A stretch of 64,000 nucleotides of DNA from Budorcas taxicolor (Eukaryota > Chordata > Mammalia > Artiodactyla > Bovidae), in assembly GCF_023091745.1 (NCBI RefSeq), contig NC_068924.1, positions 69,394,832 to 69,458,831 on the forward strand, written 5' to 3'. Every line of letters begins with the position of its first letter. Position 1 is the first letter of the stretch. Below are positions 1-9,964 of the stretch, one piece after another. The position numbers and the translations under genes are program-made. Under the pieces are notes generated by a model, which made no database searches, was not told the DNA's origin, and saw nothing but the letters and a program-made list of their open reading frames with translations.

Positions 1-56
1 GGTCTATGTTAATTCCCCTCTTCATACAGTGTATCTGTGGCCCAGTGTTTGAAATA

Positions 57-256
57 TTAGTCTCTCAGTTCTGTCTGACTCTTTGTGACCCCGTGGACTA
101 TAGACTCCCAGGCTCCTCTGTCCATGGAATTCCCCAGGCAAGAACACTGGAGTGAGTAGTCATTCCCTTCTCCAGGGGATCTTCTCAACTCAGGGATCGA
201 ACCCAGATCTCCTGCATTGCAGGCAGATTCTTTACATCTGAGTCACCAGAGCAGCC
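57..256 (-). mobile_element. Bov-tA SINE, antisense
   Basis: Ruminant tRNA-headed SINE read from its 3' tail to its 5' head. In + strand order one sees the BovB-like tail (ctgactctttgtgacccc), the body (caggctcctctgtccatgg, cttctccaggggatcttc) and the tRNA-like head (gattctttac...gagtcacc). It is full length apart from small changes. The family is non-coding, transcribed by Pol III from promoter boxes in the head and thought to be mobilised by BovB RT through the shared tail. No clear TSD was found. Confidence 0.93.
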
Positions 257-613
257 TATCTGTGGTCCAGAGAAACTCTTTAAAGGCACTTTATTATAAT
301 TATATAACGGGCACTTAATATCCTAGTACTGCTAGGCATATTAATGGAACAAAGAAATTGGGAGACATTATCTCATTATCTAAAAGAAAAAAGTTAATTA
401 CATAAGAAACAGAAGAATATAGAAAAAAACAATCATTCGTGTAACCAAATTTACCTTAATTACTCTCACAGTTTAATTATAATTACACTCACTTCATCAG
501 TTATTGAAAATTCCCATGAATTTAAATCACCAGGCCTACAAGCATTTTATGTCGCAGAATACTCGTGGTACACCGTTTTCCTTCACAGAGCTTCCATGAT
601 GAATGAATGAGTT
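257..613. other. No recognised feature
   Basis: AT-rich single-copy-looking DNA between two SINEs. I see no open frame of note and no repeat family. Confidence 0.5.
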
Positions 614-830
614 CTCTGATTGTGCTTAGTCACTCAGTCATGTCCAACCCTTGGAACCCCATAGACTGTAGCTTGCCAGGCTCCTCTGTCCATGGGATTC
701 TCCAGGCAAGAATGCTGGAGTGATTTGCCATTTCCTTCTCCAGGGGATCTTCTGGACCTAGGAATCAAACCCGGGTCTCCTGCATTGCAAGCGGAGTCTT
801 TACCGACTGAACTACAAGGGAAGTCTGATT
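614..830 (-). mobile_element. Bov-tA SINE, antisense, with TSD
   Basis: Tail, body and head are all present in antisense order. A 9-bp direct repeat gaatgagtt lies at 605-613 and 831-839, which fits target-primed insertion. The 73-codon frame on the minus strand at 634-855 is only translated SINE. Confidence 0.93.
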
Positions 831-974
831 GAATGAGTTTAACTTTGTAGTCCATTCCCAGAAACTAACAATAAATGTGATCTGGGGTATTAACACCAAC
901 CACTTAGGTAGTATTATGTATGCTTTCCCAACATTATTTATTTCTTTTCATCTCTATAGAAACCTGTGTGATTT

Positions 975-1012
<38 letters not shown>

Positions 1013-1013
1013 T
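975..1013. repeat. Compound (TA)n(CA)n microsatellite
   Basis: A run of TA dinucleotides at about 975-1000 passes directly into CA dinucleotides to about 1013. It is likely polymorphic in length. The rest of 831-1296 shows nothing recognised. Confidence 0.95.
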
Positions 1014-1296
1014 ATTCTGTTATCCTTTGGTGACAAATATGCAGAACCCCAGACAAGTAATTTGATCAAGTTCTTCTAGTAAGTAAATATAAAAACTTTG
1101 AGCTGACTCAGGCATGAGTCTAAAGCAAATAGTTAAATAATTCTAATTTTTGTTTATCTAAAAATTGGAGAATAATAATAAGGGTAGTTGTCATTCGTCT
1201 CTTTCACAGTCAGTGACAATACCTAATACTAAACCAGTTGCCTCATAACAGCCACCAAGTGGCCTCTTTGGGAGAATGAAAATAGTTTACAGGATA

Positions 1297-1526
1297 TCGT
1301 GTCCATGCGTGTCAAGCCTTTTCAGTTGCATCTGACTCATCGCGACCCCATGGACTGTAGCCCACCAGGCTCCTCTGTCCATGGGATTCTCCAGACAAGA
1401 GTACTGGAGTGGGTTGCCATGCCCTCCTCCAGGGGATCATCCTGACCTAGAGATGGAACCCCCGTCTCCTGTGGCTCCTGAACTGCAGGCGGATTCTTTA
1501 CTGCTGAGCCACTGGGGAAGCCCCTC
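1297..1526 (-). mobile_element. Bov-tA SINE, antisense, 8-bp TSD
   Basis: A complete antisense copy, ending at the head sequence gccactggggaagcccc. The direct repeat acaggata is found at 1289-1296 and 1527-1534. A short extra segment (gtggctcctga) sits in the head near 1470-1480. Confidence 0.93.
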
Positions 1527-3390
1527 ACAGGATACTGAAGCAGTATAATTATTTTCAGATTAAAATTTGGCTCAAGAACCATACTTCATCACCAAATTGA
1601 AGATTTGAGGAGGAAAATAAAAGGAAAAATACAGTTAAACAGTGAATTTAAAGAGAGCACTGATAATTTTTTCCCTTCTTTTTCCCAAAGTCTACACAAG
1701 CAATAATTTACATAGGTGAGAGCAGGAAATAGATAAGAGGAAAAAACGCACTGTGACTCAAGCTAAACCCAGGAAGAGACTATTAATAAAATAGAGATTA
1801 TATCCAACACTAATGAATCTTTGTTTTAGGAATTGATTAGAGAAGAGTCTAGATAAGAAACCAACTTCTTTCTTATCTCTTTTGGATTTAAAATAACAAA
1901 ACACAGGAAACTATTTAAGGCATTCATGTTATTCTCAAGCTATGTGTTACAATCTAGCTTCCCAAGAAAACATCTCTAACACACAAACATATTTGAAAGT
2001 AGTTATATAACCATCCATATGCTGGACATAAAATCCCACATTATTGTTAGGATTTAATACTGGCCCAGAAAATATTTTTGGAATCCACACAAACAAAGAA
2101 TAATTATATCCTAGAAGCAGTCAGTATAGAGTTTACATAGTTTCTGGTTTTCTCTCTGTACACAAGAATCTAAATGTGTGGGTTTATATGTTTATGTCCT
2201 AATAAATGACATTCGATAATTATGGAGCTAAAAAACAAGACATTTTTCCAAACAGCCACTTGATGAGTCACCTAAAGTAAACAATCAAGAAAAATAAAAC
2301 AAGCAAGACAACACTTAAAAGTACCAATTACTGTCAGAGCAGCAATGATGCTTTCACAAATCCATCATTACTCCAGGTAATGGCTGATGAGTAAGAGTAC
2401 AGATGATTTTTTCCTCGGTCTAGAAAACTCAGGACATTAACTGAGGAGCTGACCATTAATCCCAGGTAATGTAAAGGCCAGTTTTCTGAGGATCATTGCT
2501 CAAGCAATCTTCTATTCAAACATAAGTGCATTTCAGATTGTTAAATCTATAATGATTAAAAAACAGTCGTGTGTTTTTATAAGTCTGGCCTGGAGTCAGT
2601 TGATTTAAAGTTCCCTTTTCTTAACACGGCATTGAATATCCCCAGTTGTATACCTGACATGTGACTTACAATGTTTGGGTCATAGATTTTTAGGTATTTC
2701 TTGTAAACTACTAATGTTTTATTCATCCACCATCTGAATTGACTGCAAATTATGTTAAAACAACAACAGATGTTTCATCAAAGTCAAAAGGATACTGATA
2801 GAAATTATATACCTCTATTTTTTCAGAAATATGACTCATAATCATCATGCAATAAACTTTATACATTTAAAAGTGACCCCTTGGAAACATAAAAACTATA
2901 AACGTAGGTATAATATTTGCAGTTAATAAGATGACTGGAAACAACATTTAACTGTAAGAACTGAATGTTGATATTCCAAACAAAGTGTTTTCATGGACAT
3001 GCTAGATGTCCAATAATAGGAGCTTTTTGGCTACCTATATTTAAAGAAATAGATTTTAGCCATTAAAAGGGATACTTTAAGTATATGCAGGGCCACTTAG
3101 TTAACTGATTAATAAATAGTTAATCATTCACAAGAGAATAGGCTTGGGAAGGTATTTGCTATATACTGTCAAGTAAGAATCTAGTGTAAGAAGAATGTGC
3201 ATAATATGAAAGGAGACAGAGGAATACACTGAATGTGCATGATATGAGAGGAGGGAGGCAGATAGGGAGGGTCAGAGAGAGAAAGGAACACCATCTGGAA
3301 GAATTATCCATGAAGGTGTACACATCTCATAGCCTTCATTTCTGGCGCAAGGGAAGGACTTGTATGTTTATTTTGTTGCTTTCTATTATT
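1527..3390. other. Long stretch without a recognised gene or repeat
   Basis: About 1.9 kb of AT-rich DNA. No frame over 60 codons looks like protein and no repeat family was recognised. A lone AP-1-type heptamer TGAGTCA lies at 2264-2270; by itself it carries little weight. The block 2330-2480 holds several TAAT-type homeodomain core motifs and could be compared across mammals. Confidence 0.45.
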
Positions 3391-3522
3391 CACTTCAGTT
3401 CAGTTCAGTCACTCAGGCATGACCCCATGGACTGCAGCTCGCCAGGCTTCCCTGTCCATCACCAGCTCCCAGAGCTTACGCAGAGTCATGTCCATCAACT
3501 CAGTGATGCTATCCAACTTACT
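3391..3522 (-). mobile_element. BovB LINE, 3'-end stub, antisense
   Basis: Begins with the BovB tail in reverse (repeated TTCAG units at 3394-3409) and runs through the last coding segment (gaccccatggactgcagc, tgtccatcaccagctccc) for only about 130 bp. It is a heavily 5'-truncated copy of this RTE-type LINE. Confidence 0.85.
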
Positions 3523-4044
3523 TGTCTCTTTCAAATTTTCTTATATACATTTTTGTTTTAAATTAGACAAACAAACATAAATTTAACTTTTACATGCTTA
3601 GTAGTTATCAAACAATAGCTAAGAAATATCACATCTCAAGGGTATAGAGGAAATTTAACCCAGTTGAACTTTTCTGCTACTCACCACTGCAGCCACTCTG
3701 CCAGGGACACCTGCCACTTAGTGAGAAACACGTCAACTATTCACACTGAAACACAAGAAAGAATAGGCTATGTGGTGTCCAGCTACTGCTAAGGACCATT
3801 TTGTGTTGGTGAAAGTTGAGATGGCACACTGGTTAACCTTCCAATCAGGAGAACGAACAACATTATTATACAGGCAGGAGATGCAGTCTAGTCCTATTGA
3901 TATGTTTAATTTAAGCAAACAAAAACCACTAAATGGAAGACGGTGCCTCTTAAAAATGTCCCTCTGGCATTAACAGTAAGGAGAATAACTTGTATTATGG
4001 GCTAACTACTAACACCAAACAGTGAGCAATTTGCTTGTGGTACA
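3523..4044. other. No recognised feature
   Basis: Open frames of about 60-70 codons overlap on both strands at 3733-3973, but they have no recognisable domain and are probably chance. Confidence 0.4.
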
Positions 4045-4140
4045 CAGGGTTAAACAACTGCCCTAATGACACCCAGATAGTAAGGGGCAGACAGAATTTG
4101 AATCCAGAGATTTCTAATTCAAAAACTCTTACATTTCCCA
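4045..4140 (-). repeat. MIR SINE fragment, antisense
   Basis: The order gggttaaacaactgccc, acacccagatagtaagggg, aatttgaatccagag matches the antisense MIR core (ttaagtaacttgcccaagg, cacacagctagtaagtgg, gattcgaaccc). This is an old mammal-wide tRNA-derived SINE, strongly diverged. Confidence 0.6.
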
Positions 4141-4404
4141 TTCTTTTGGAATGGAAAGAAGTTGAATGCCTTAGGGACATTCTTACAAACTGTATCTCAT
4201 TTGCGTGCAATGCACTAGTCTCATTGTTATTCCCAGGAAAGAAGAAAGTGTAATTAGATACTGTTTGAGCAAAACTTAGGGAAAAAACTAGTTGTCCTAC
4301 AATAAGAGTGACAGAAACAGAAGCATTCATATAATGAGTTATTATACCATAGTCACTAAATAGGACTTTAAGAGTTTGTAATAACATGTATATATTTGTT
4401 CCAT

Positions 4405-4605
4405 TTTATGACTGATAGTTAACATTTTCTGAACACTATCCAGATCCTTGGCATGCCCTAAGCGCTTTCAAAGTATTATCTTTTTAGGTCCCATAAATGT
4501 CCTATCAACTATATATCTATGCAGTTTCATTTTCCAGATGAGCTTAGTAATGCACACAGTCTCGCAGAGCTGGAAAGCTGTTAGCCAAAATTTGAAATCA
4601 AGGAG
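4405..4605 (-). repeat. MIR SINE, antisense, nearly whole
   Basis: Matches antisense MIR in order: start like gcacttactatgtgccaggc, then ccctaagcgctttcaaagtatt, then a segment like ccattttacagatgagg, then the cacagtctcgcagagctgg zone. It predates the ruminant elements around it. Confidence 0.7.
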
Positions 4606-4790
4606 TAATAAATGAGTGAGATACACCATTACCAATGAAATATCAAAACTGTATTAAATGCAGAAAATAAAGTCGGGTGAAATATGCAAATATAATTATA
4701 ATAGAAGCCTCTGCACACTAGGATTATAAATATTTTCTCCATTTTCAGTTCTTTCAAATGTTTCTCTTTTTCTTCCATGAAAATGTACTA

Positions 4791-4873
4791 TTAGGTTGAC
4801 TCAGAAAAACATTTACAATTTTTATAGATTAAAAACTGTGTGGATGTTGCCATTTTTGCATGGCTCAACCTAA
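4791..4873. mobile_element. Mariner-type MITE, about 83 bp
   Basis: Starts ttaggttgactcag and ends with the near inverse complement ctcaacctaa. A TA dinucleotide precedes it at 4789-4790. Size and ends resemble the short mariner-derived palindromes of mammals, such as MADE1 at about 80 bp in primates. The arms have decayed, so the hairpin is weak. The class is known; assigning this copy to it is inference. Confidence 0.55.
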
Positions 4874-6074
4874 CTTTATGAAAAGGATCTTTTATTTAAA
4901 AGCATACATCTGAGCACACTCAAACACTGCTGTCTGCTCTCACAGTGGTCTGAGGTGTTCAAGAAGAATGAGTCCCAGAGGAAGCAACCCATGAGAAAAA
5001 AAGCTTTCAACTCCAGGTTACTATTATTTATTCTCTGTGAGTTCCTCACAGTACCTGGTCAGTGGTCTGTGCCAGGATGCTCAATCACCATTACACATTG
5101 ACAGGGCACTCAACAAATATTTACAGGGTGAACGACTCACATCTCATCTGGGCTAATTTCTCTAAGAGGTTATGGTATGGCATCTCTGAATCAAGACAGT
5201 ATCATTTTGATGATTCTCTAGAGTGACTGCCCTCTGAGATTCTTTGAGGGATAACAGTTGGAAGAGGGGCAAGTGTGAAGCTGCCTCGAATCGATTGATC
5301 CTGTCAATGCTGAATGAATCCCTCACGTTCCTAATCAAGTATAGTGTCCAGTGTTGTTTTTATGCAAAACTCAGTCTAACATCCTGCTGCTTAGTCTAAT
5401 GACAAAATTATTGAACATGCTGACAGCCAGACCTATAATTAGTAAAGCAATGGATCAGAGCACACCATCAGAATGATGCTGACTGAGATGCCTCATGTCA
5501 CATGCTTACAGCGATGAAATACATTTTGTTCTAGCATCAAAATCACACCAAAGATATTCTTTCCATTCTAGAACAAAGTGTGGATGGAATTCTCTGTGAG
5601 ATTTTTGATACACACTAAATATATTCATATATGGAAAGTATTTTGTCAGTTTCCGAAGCATAGCATGTGTCTGAGTAAACAGTGATTAGTAGCGGCATTA
5701 TGTCACTGTCATGCATGCACATATCCATAGGGGCAATCTGTTAATAACAGTGATTACTATTTATTTATCCAAATGCCTCTGGAGTATGTAATCAGCTCTG
5801 CAAACCAGTTCATCTCAATCAAATCCTGTACATCTCTGTTCTTCATTTTCCCATCTGTCTTTCACAGGGAAGGATGATTAAGAGGTTTATCCAAAACTCA
5901 TACAGGTAGCCAGAGGAAGATCTAACACTTACACTGACTTTTCCGCATCAGCAATACGCATGAATGTAACTCTAACAGGTAATACTTTATTACTTTGGAG
6001 AATGAGTCCGACCTGCAGCCGTAGCTTGTGAACCAATCAAAATTCCATCATATTTATGATGGTGATCACACAAG
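4874..6074. other. Non-repeat block, possibly conserved non-coding DNA in 5280-5770
   Basis: About 1.2 kb with no recognised transposon. From about 5280 to 5770 the composition is balanced, with several homeodomain-like motifs (TAATTA at about 5437, ATTACTATTTATTT near 5750). No coding frame is seen. Conservation is only suspected. Confidence 0.35.
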
Positions 6075-6179
6075 CTTTCTTTCCTGTCTTTCTTTCCTTC
6101 TTCCTCCCCTCTTCTACTCTTTCCCTCTTTTCTCCTCTCCTTCTTTTTTCTCTTTCTCTCTTTCACTTTCATTCATTCT
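6075..6179. repeat. Polypyrimidine tract
   Basis: About 105 bases almost purely T and C on the + strand, mostly TTTC/TTCC units. Mirror-symmetric parts could form triplex DNA. The minus-strand frame across it (Lys/Arg/Glu-rich) is a composition artefact. Confidence 0.9.
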
Positions 6180-6314
6180 AAACACTTGGAGGCAGAATGT
6201 GTACTTTTTGCTCTTCAGTAGTGCTTTCAGATGATTTCTCTACATGTTCTGCTAATAAACACCATGTCCCTTGAGTAGCACACCATATGACTACACCATC
6301 CACAAATGCTTCTT

Positions 6315-6764
6315 TATTACAGTCCTCTTACTTTACCAACAGATAGTTATCTTAATGGAGTCTTGCTGCTTCCAATTTAGCATTGATATGACATCTCACT
6401 GCAACCATCCAGTGATGACTTTTAAAAAATACATTTGATCACTTTCTTCTTATGCTCTAAATTTTTCCTGGTTTTCTACTACTTTCAGGGGGAAAACAAC
6501 AAAAACCTTTTTGCTTGTTTGTTTTAAAATTCAAGGAACCAGACCTTACTCTTCTCCTGTTTCAAAAGAACCTCCTATTATTTGTTCCAAGTTAGCCACA
6601 TTCCCCTCACAAGCTAGTTTCTGCATTAGGACCTCTGCACATGCTGTCAGCTCTGGCTGAAACTTTGCTTTTTTGGCTTTCTCCTTTCATTTTGGTTCTT
6701 ACACAAATACAACATTCTCAGAGACTCCTTCTCCAGTGATCCCATGTTAATAGATACCTGCTTC
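6315..6764 (+). repeat. L2 LINE, left part (host of a BovB insertion)
   Basis: Diverged but collinear with sense L2: first a piece like ccagtgatgacttttaaaaa...tttgatcactttc, then the zone like cctctgcacatgctgt at about 6631, then a piece like ttctcagagactccttctcc at 6715. It continues after the BovB at 7201. Confidence 0.65.
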
Positions 6765-7200
6765 TTCTTGTTCAGTCACAAAGTCATGTCAGACTCTTCG
6801 GGACCCCATGGACTGCAGCCACCAGGCCTCCCTGTCCCTCACTATCTCCTAGAGTTTGCACCAGTCCATGTCTATTGAGTCAGGGATGCTACCCAAACAT
6901 CTCATCCTCTGCTGAGATGCTTGGATAGCATCCCTTTTCTCCTTTTGCCTTTAATCTTTTCCAGCATCAGGGACTTTTCCAGTGAGTCAGCTCTTCACAT
7001 CAGGTGGCCAAAATATTGGAGCTTTGCATTCAGCATCAGTCCTTCCAATGAGTATTCAGGACTGATTTCCTTTAGAATTGACTGGTTGGATCTCCTTGCA
7101 GTCCAAGGGACTCTCAGGAGTCTTCTCCAGCACCGCAGTTCAAAAGCATCAAATCTTCAGTGTTCAGCCTACTTTGTGGTTCAACTCTCACATCCATATT
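6765..7200 (-). mobile_element. BovB LINE, 5'-truncated, antisense, inside L2
   Basis: About 435 bp covering the C-terminal coding end and tail. In minus-strand sense it encodes the zone around ELWCWRRLLRVPW. The codon that is CGA in the copy at 36325-36327 is TGA here (7157-7159). An unmatched patch at about 6910-6930 (gctgagatgcttggatagca) replaces the usual sequence. Confidence 0.92.
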
Positions 7201-7449
7201 TCTTATAATTCCTTAACTTCTTACCTTACTTCATGTTTCTTCAGGACTTAATGTACTTTTCACTATTTACTTTATATTATATATATATATATATATTTCT
7301 CCTTTTCTCTTGATTTTCTCTTTTCTACATTGGAATATAAGGTCAGTACAAGGTCAAGATGTATTTATCTCTTGTTTAAAGGTCTGTCCCTCTTACCTCC
7401 AATGGCAACTAGTACATAGTAGATATTCAGTAGATATTTATTGAAAAAA
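7201..7449 (+). repeat. L2 LINE, 3' end (right part)
   Basis: Continues the L2 broken at 6764 and ends with the classic L2 3' terminus: actagtacatagtagatat then tcagtagatatttattg at about 7430-7443. An (AT)n run of about 18 bp at 7279-7297 lies inside. Confidence 0.7.
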
Positions 7450-8258
7450 TAAGTTTAAAAATGCCACAAATAATTATAGAGTTTGTGATGAATGGCTCTT
7501 ATTTTCTTCAGTGTAATTCATTTAAGCTTAAAGGCTGAGTTTCATAGCCTTAAAATACAACTTTGACCTTTCTCTGATATCTTCCCCTAAGTCCATTAAG
7601 AAGTTTCAGGTTGCCTTTTTATCCTACTATTGAAGGGGAAAATGTGAGTACTTAATGCCTACTTCTTACATTTTCATAAAGAAGAAAGCATTTCCTAGAT
7701 GGAAAGGAATGCATACAATTTCTTTCACCAGACCTCTTCTCCCTAGAAGAAGAAGAATGACTTAGCTGATGATGAGAGAGAGAAAAAGCACAAGGCCCCT
7801 GCAGCTCTGTACACTGGGCTTTTATATTCAGGTGGACCTGTCTTCTCACAAGTTTATTTAGACTTTCTCTCCTACAGAGGCAGAGCCTATCCCCAGGCCT
7901 GGAGTAAAACTGGGAGTTGGGTTGGAAAGGATATTATATACTCATATCCCTAACAAACTACTCAAGTCTTTTTCATTCAGGGGTGTAGGGTTAATATTGG
8001 GAAATCAGACATTGAGTGCAGGTCAAGAAATATTCTCAGAACTAGTTTTATTATCATTGAACTTGATATTTAGTTTTTACCTATCTGACTCCTATATCTG
8101 ATTTATCAACCATTTCAGACCTCAGCGTGAGAAGAGGACAACAATTAATTTTTGCTCTTAAAAACCAAACACATATGTTTATTCTCTCCATGTTATATTG
8201 TTACTCACCATGTATATGGTTGCTTACTCAATATTTAATGACAGTCTTCTAAGTACAG
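7450..8258. other. No recognised feature
   Basis: About 800 bp of AT-rich DNA without recognisable repeats or coding signal. Confidence 0.45.
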
Positions 8259-8291
8259 GTGGTGGTGGTTTAGTCACTAAGTTGTGTCTGA
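8259..8291 (-). mobile_element. Bov-tA SINE tail fragment
   Basis: Only the last ~33 bp of the family (tggtttagtcactaag, gttgtgtctga) is present in antisense. It is an extreme 5' truncation or the remnant of a deletion, and it abuts the local duplication at 8294. Confidence 0.65.
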
Positions 8292-8293
8292 GA

Positions 8294-8335
8294 TTAATAA
8301 AATATGGTATTAATATTTTAATAAAATATGGTATT
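8294..8335 (+). repeat. Tandem duplication of an 18-bp unit
   Basis: The unit ttaataaaatatggtatt occurs at 8294-8311 and again at 8318-8335 with no mismatch, six bases between. Confidence 0.9.
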
Positions 8336-8339
8336 GACT

Positions 8340-8949
8340 TCATGGAATTAGTGTTCCAGCTGTCACTCAAATCAATTCTAATTGACCATATGCTATATCC
8401 AGGGTACACTAGCTTGATGAATATGCAAAATCAGAATTATATTTTTTCAAAAATTAGATGATTAACATTCTTTCCCAGTTTATGATCCTTTACCTTATTA
8501 CCTCAAGCCGCTTAGGTCAAGGATGATAATGTGATTCAAGAACCACTAAATATTGATATTATTTATTTATTTCAAAGGAGGAAAAAAAGTACATACACAA
8601 CAAAAAAGCATGAAGTAATCTAAAGTGGATACAAGAACATCAATCCAATCAGAGAGGCCAGGAGACAAGTCATCAGTCAGACTTTAATCACCAGCAATGG
8701 ATGGGACGAAAAATGAGTAGCATTCTGGGAGCAATCTTTGAGATGACAGACTTTTCTCCAACATCATTTGTTTCATCAGTGGCAATAGAGTCAGTGTTCC
8801 ATTGTGTTAATAATGAACTTTGTTTCTTTTTTAAGGGAAACAGAAAAGGAGACAGGGAGGAAGAAAGAAGACAGAATAAAAGGTCGGAGAAGAGAAATAA
8901 TGGACTAGAGAGTTTTCTTAGCTGGGATAGATTGTGAATGTAATAGCTT
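8340..8949. other. No recognised feature; purine-rich patch
   Basis: No repeat family was recognised. The + strand is strongly purine-rich at about 8835-8920 (repeated gaaag/gaggaag). The 78-codon frame at 8701-8937 lacks any known domain. Confidence 0.4.
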
Positions 8950-8983
8950 GGGGGTGGGTGTTGGGGAAAGGGCTGGGGTAGGG
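8950..8983 (+). other. Potential G-quadruplex cluster
   Basis: Six G-runs of 3-5 bases (8950-8954, 8956-8958, 8963-8966, 8970-8972, 8975-8978, 8981-8983) with loops of 1-4 bases fit the G3+N1-7 quadruplex rule on the + strand. This is a structural prediction only. Confidence 0.7.
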
Positions 8984-8989
8984 TCTAAG

Positions 8990-9140
8990 AGGAATGTTGT
9001 AGCATCCAGACAAGGCTCTGTAAGCTGTATGGAATTTTGCCTCTATTCAAAGAACAAAGGGAAGCCGCTGAAAGATTTTATCAAGAATGATGTGTTCTAA
9101 TTGGTACATGTAAAGATCACCTTGGCTGCTGCAAGAACAC
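8990..9140 (-). repeat. L2 LINE fragment, antisense
   Basis: Collinear with the antisense L2 3' region: a piece like ctgtaagctgtatgga, then agggaagccgctgaaag, then gtaaagatcaccttggctgc. Divergence is high, as expected of L2. Confidence 0.65.
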
Positions 9141-9964
9141 ATTTGATGGAACATGATTACTATTTCCAGGATATTTTTATTCTAATAGCTTATATGCTTT
9201 TCAATGGCATGAAAAGAGAGTGAACACGAAATAGCAAGTGGCTTAGAGTCAAGGCAAGCCCCAAGTTCCTTCTCACTGAGGCTTTGTGTTTCTTCATAAG
9301 AGACAGGGCAGATTCTCAAGTGGCCAAGCCACTGGACAGACATTCTCAGAAGATTCCTGAAGCTCCAGAAAGTACAGAGAGACCCAGATGTTCATTTGTC
9401 ATGTTCCAGGAGTAGGACAGTGACAGCTGCTCAGCCAACTTGACTGGCTATGTCAAGAAATAAGACTAAAGGCCACTGGGAAAACCAGAACATGGCAACT
9501 GGAAGGAAACTCTGACTGAAGAAGATACGACAAGATCTCTGTTTGAGTTGTAATGGGGGATTCCATTTTTAATACTTCTGTTCCATCCCAATGGTGCAAG
9601 GTTGTGTCAGCACAATGAGTTCCTTACAGAAACTAAGGAATCTTAAAGCTGGATTAGACAGAAATGTTACCATAGTCTTACTCTATCTACTGATTATAGC
9701 AGCCATCCCACCACCACGATAGGGACAGTGTACTACTATGTAAGGTTTGAGGGAGCTCCCAAGATAGGGCCGCCATTCTAAACTGAGAATAATAAGTAAC
9801 ACCCTGAAGGGCCCTCCAGAATATGAGTACCTGTGGAACAACCATCATGGAATTTCCAATATCATCTGGCAAAATATTTGAAACCAATCCTGCCATTTTC
9901 CACCCCATTCGAAGAGATTATCAGGAACAATTTTACCAAACTCTAAAGAAATGCAATTTAATTT
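9141..9964. other. No recognised feature
   Basis: About 820 bp with no recognised repeat and no supported coding frame. The 73-codon minus frame at 9687-9908 has no family signature. Confidence 0.4.

Noticed and set aside
3733..3973. Overlapping 61- and 67-codon frames on opposite strands
   Set aside because: No domain, no splice or retrocopy signs; expected by chance in 64 kb.
5990..6172. Lys/Arg/Glu-rich minus-strand protein
   Set aside because: It is the complement of the polypyrimidine tract; composition alone explains it.
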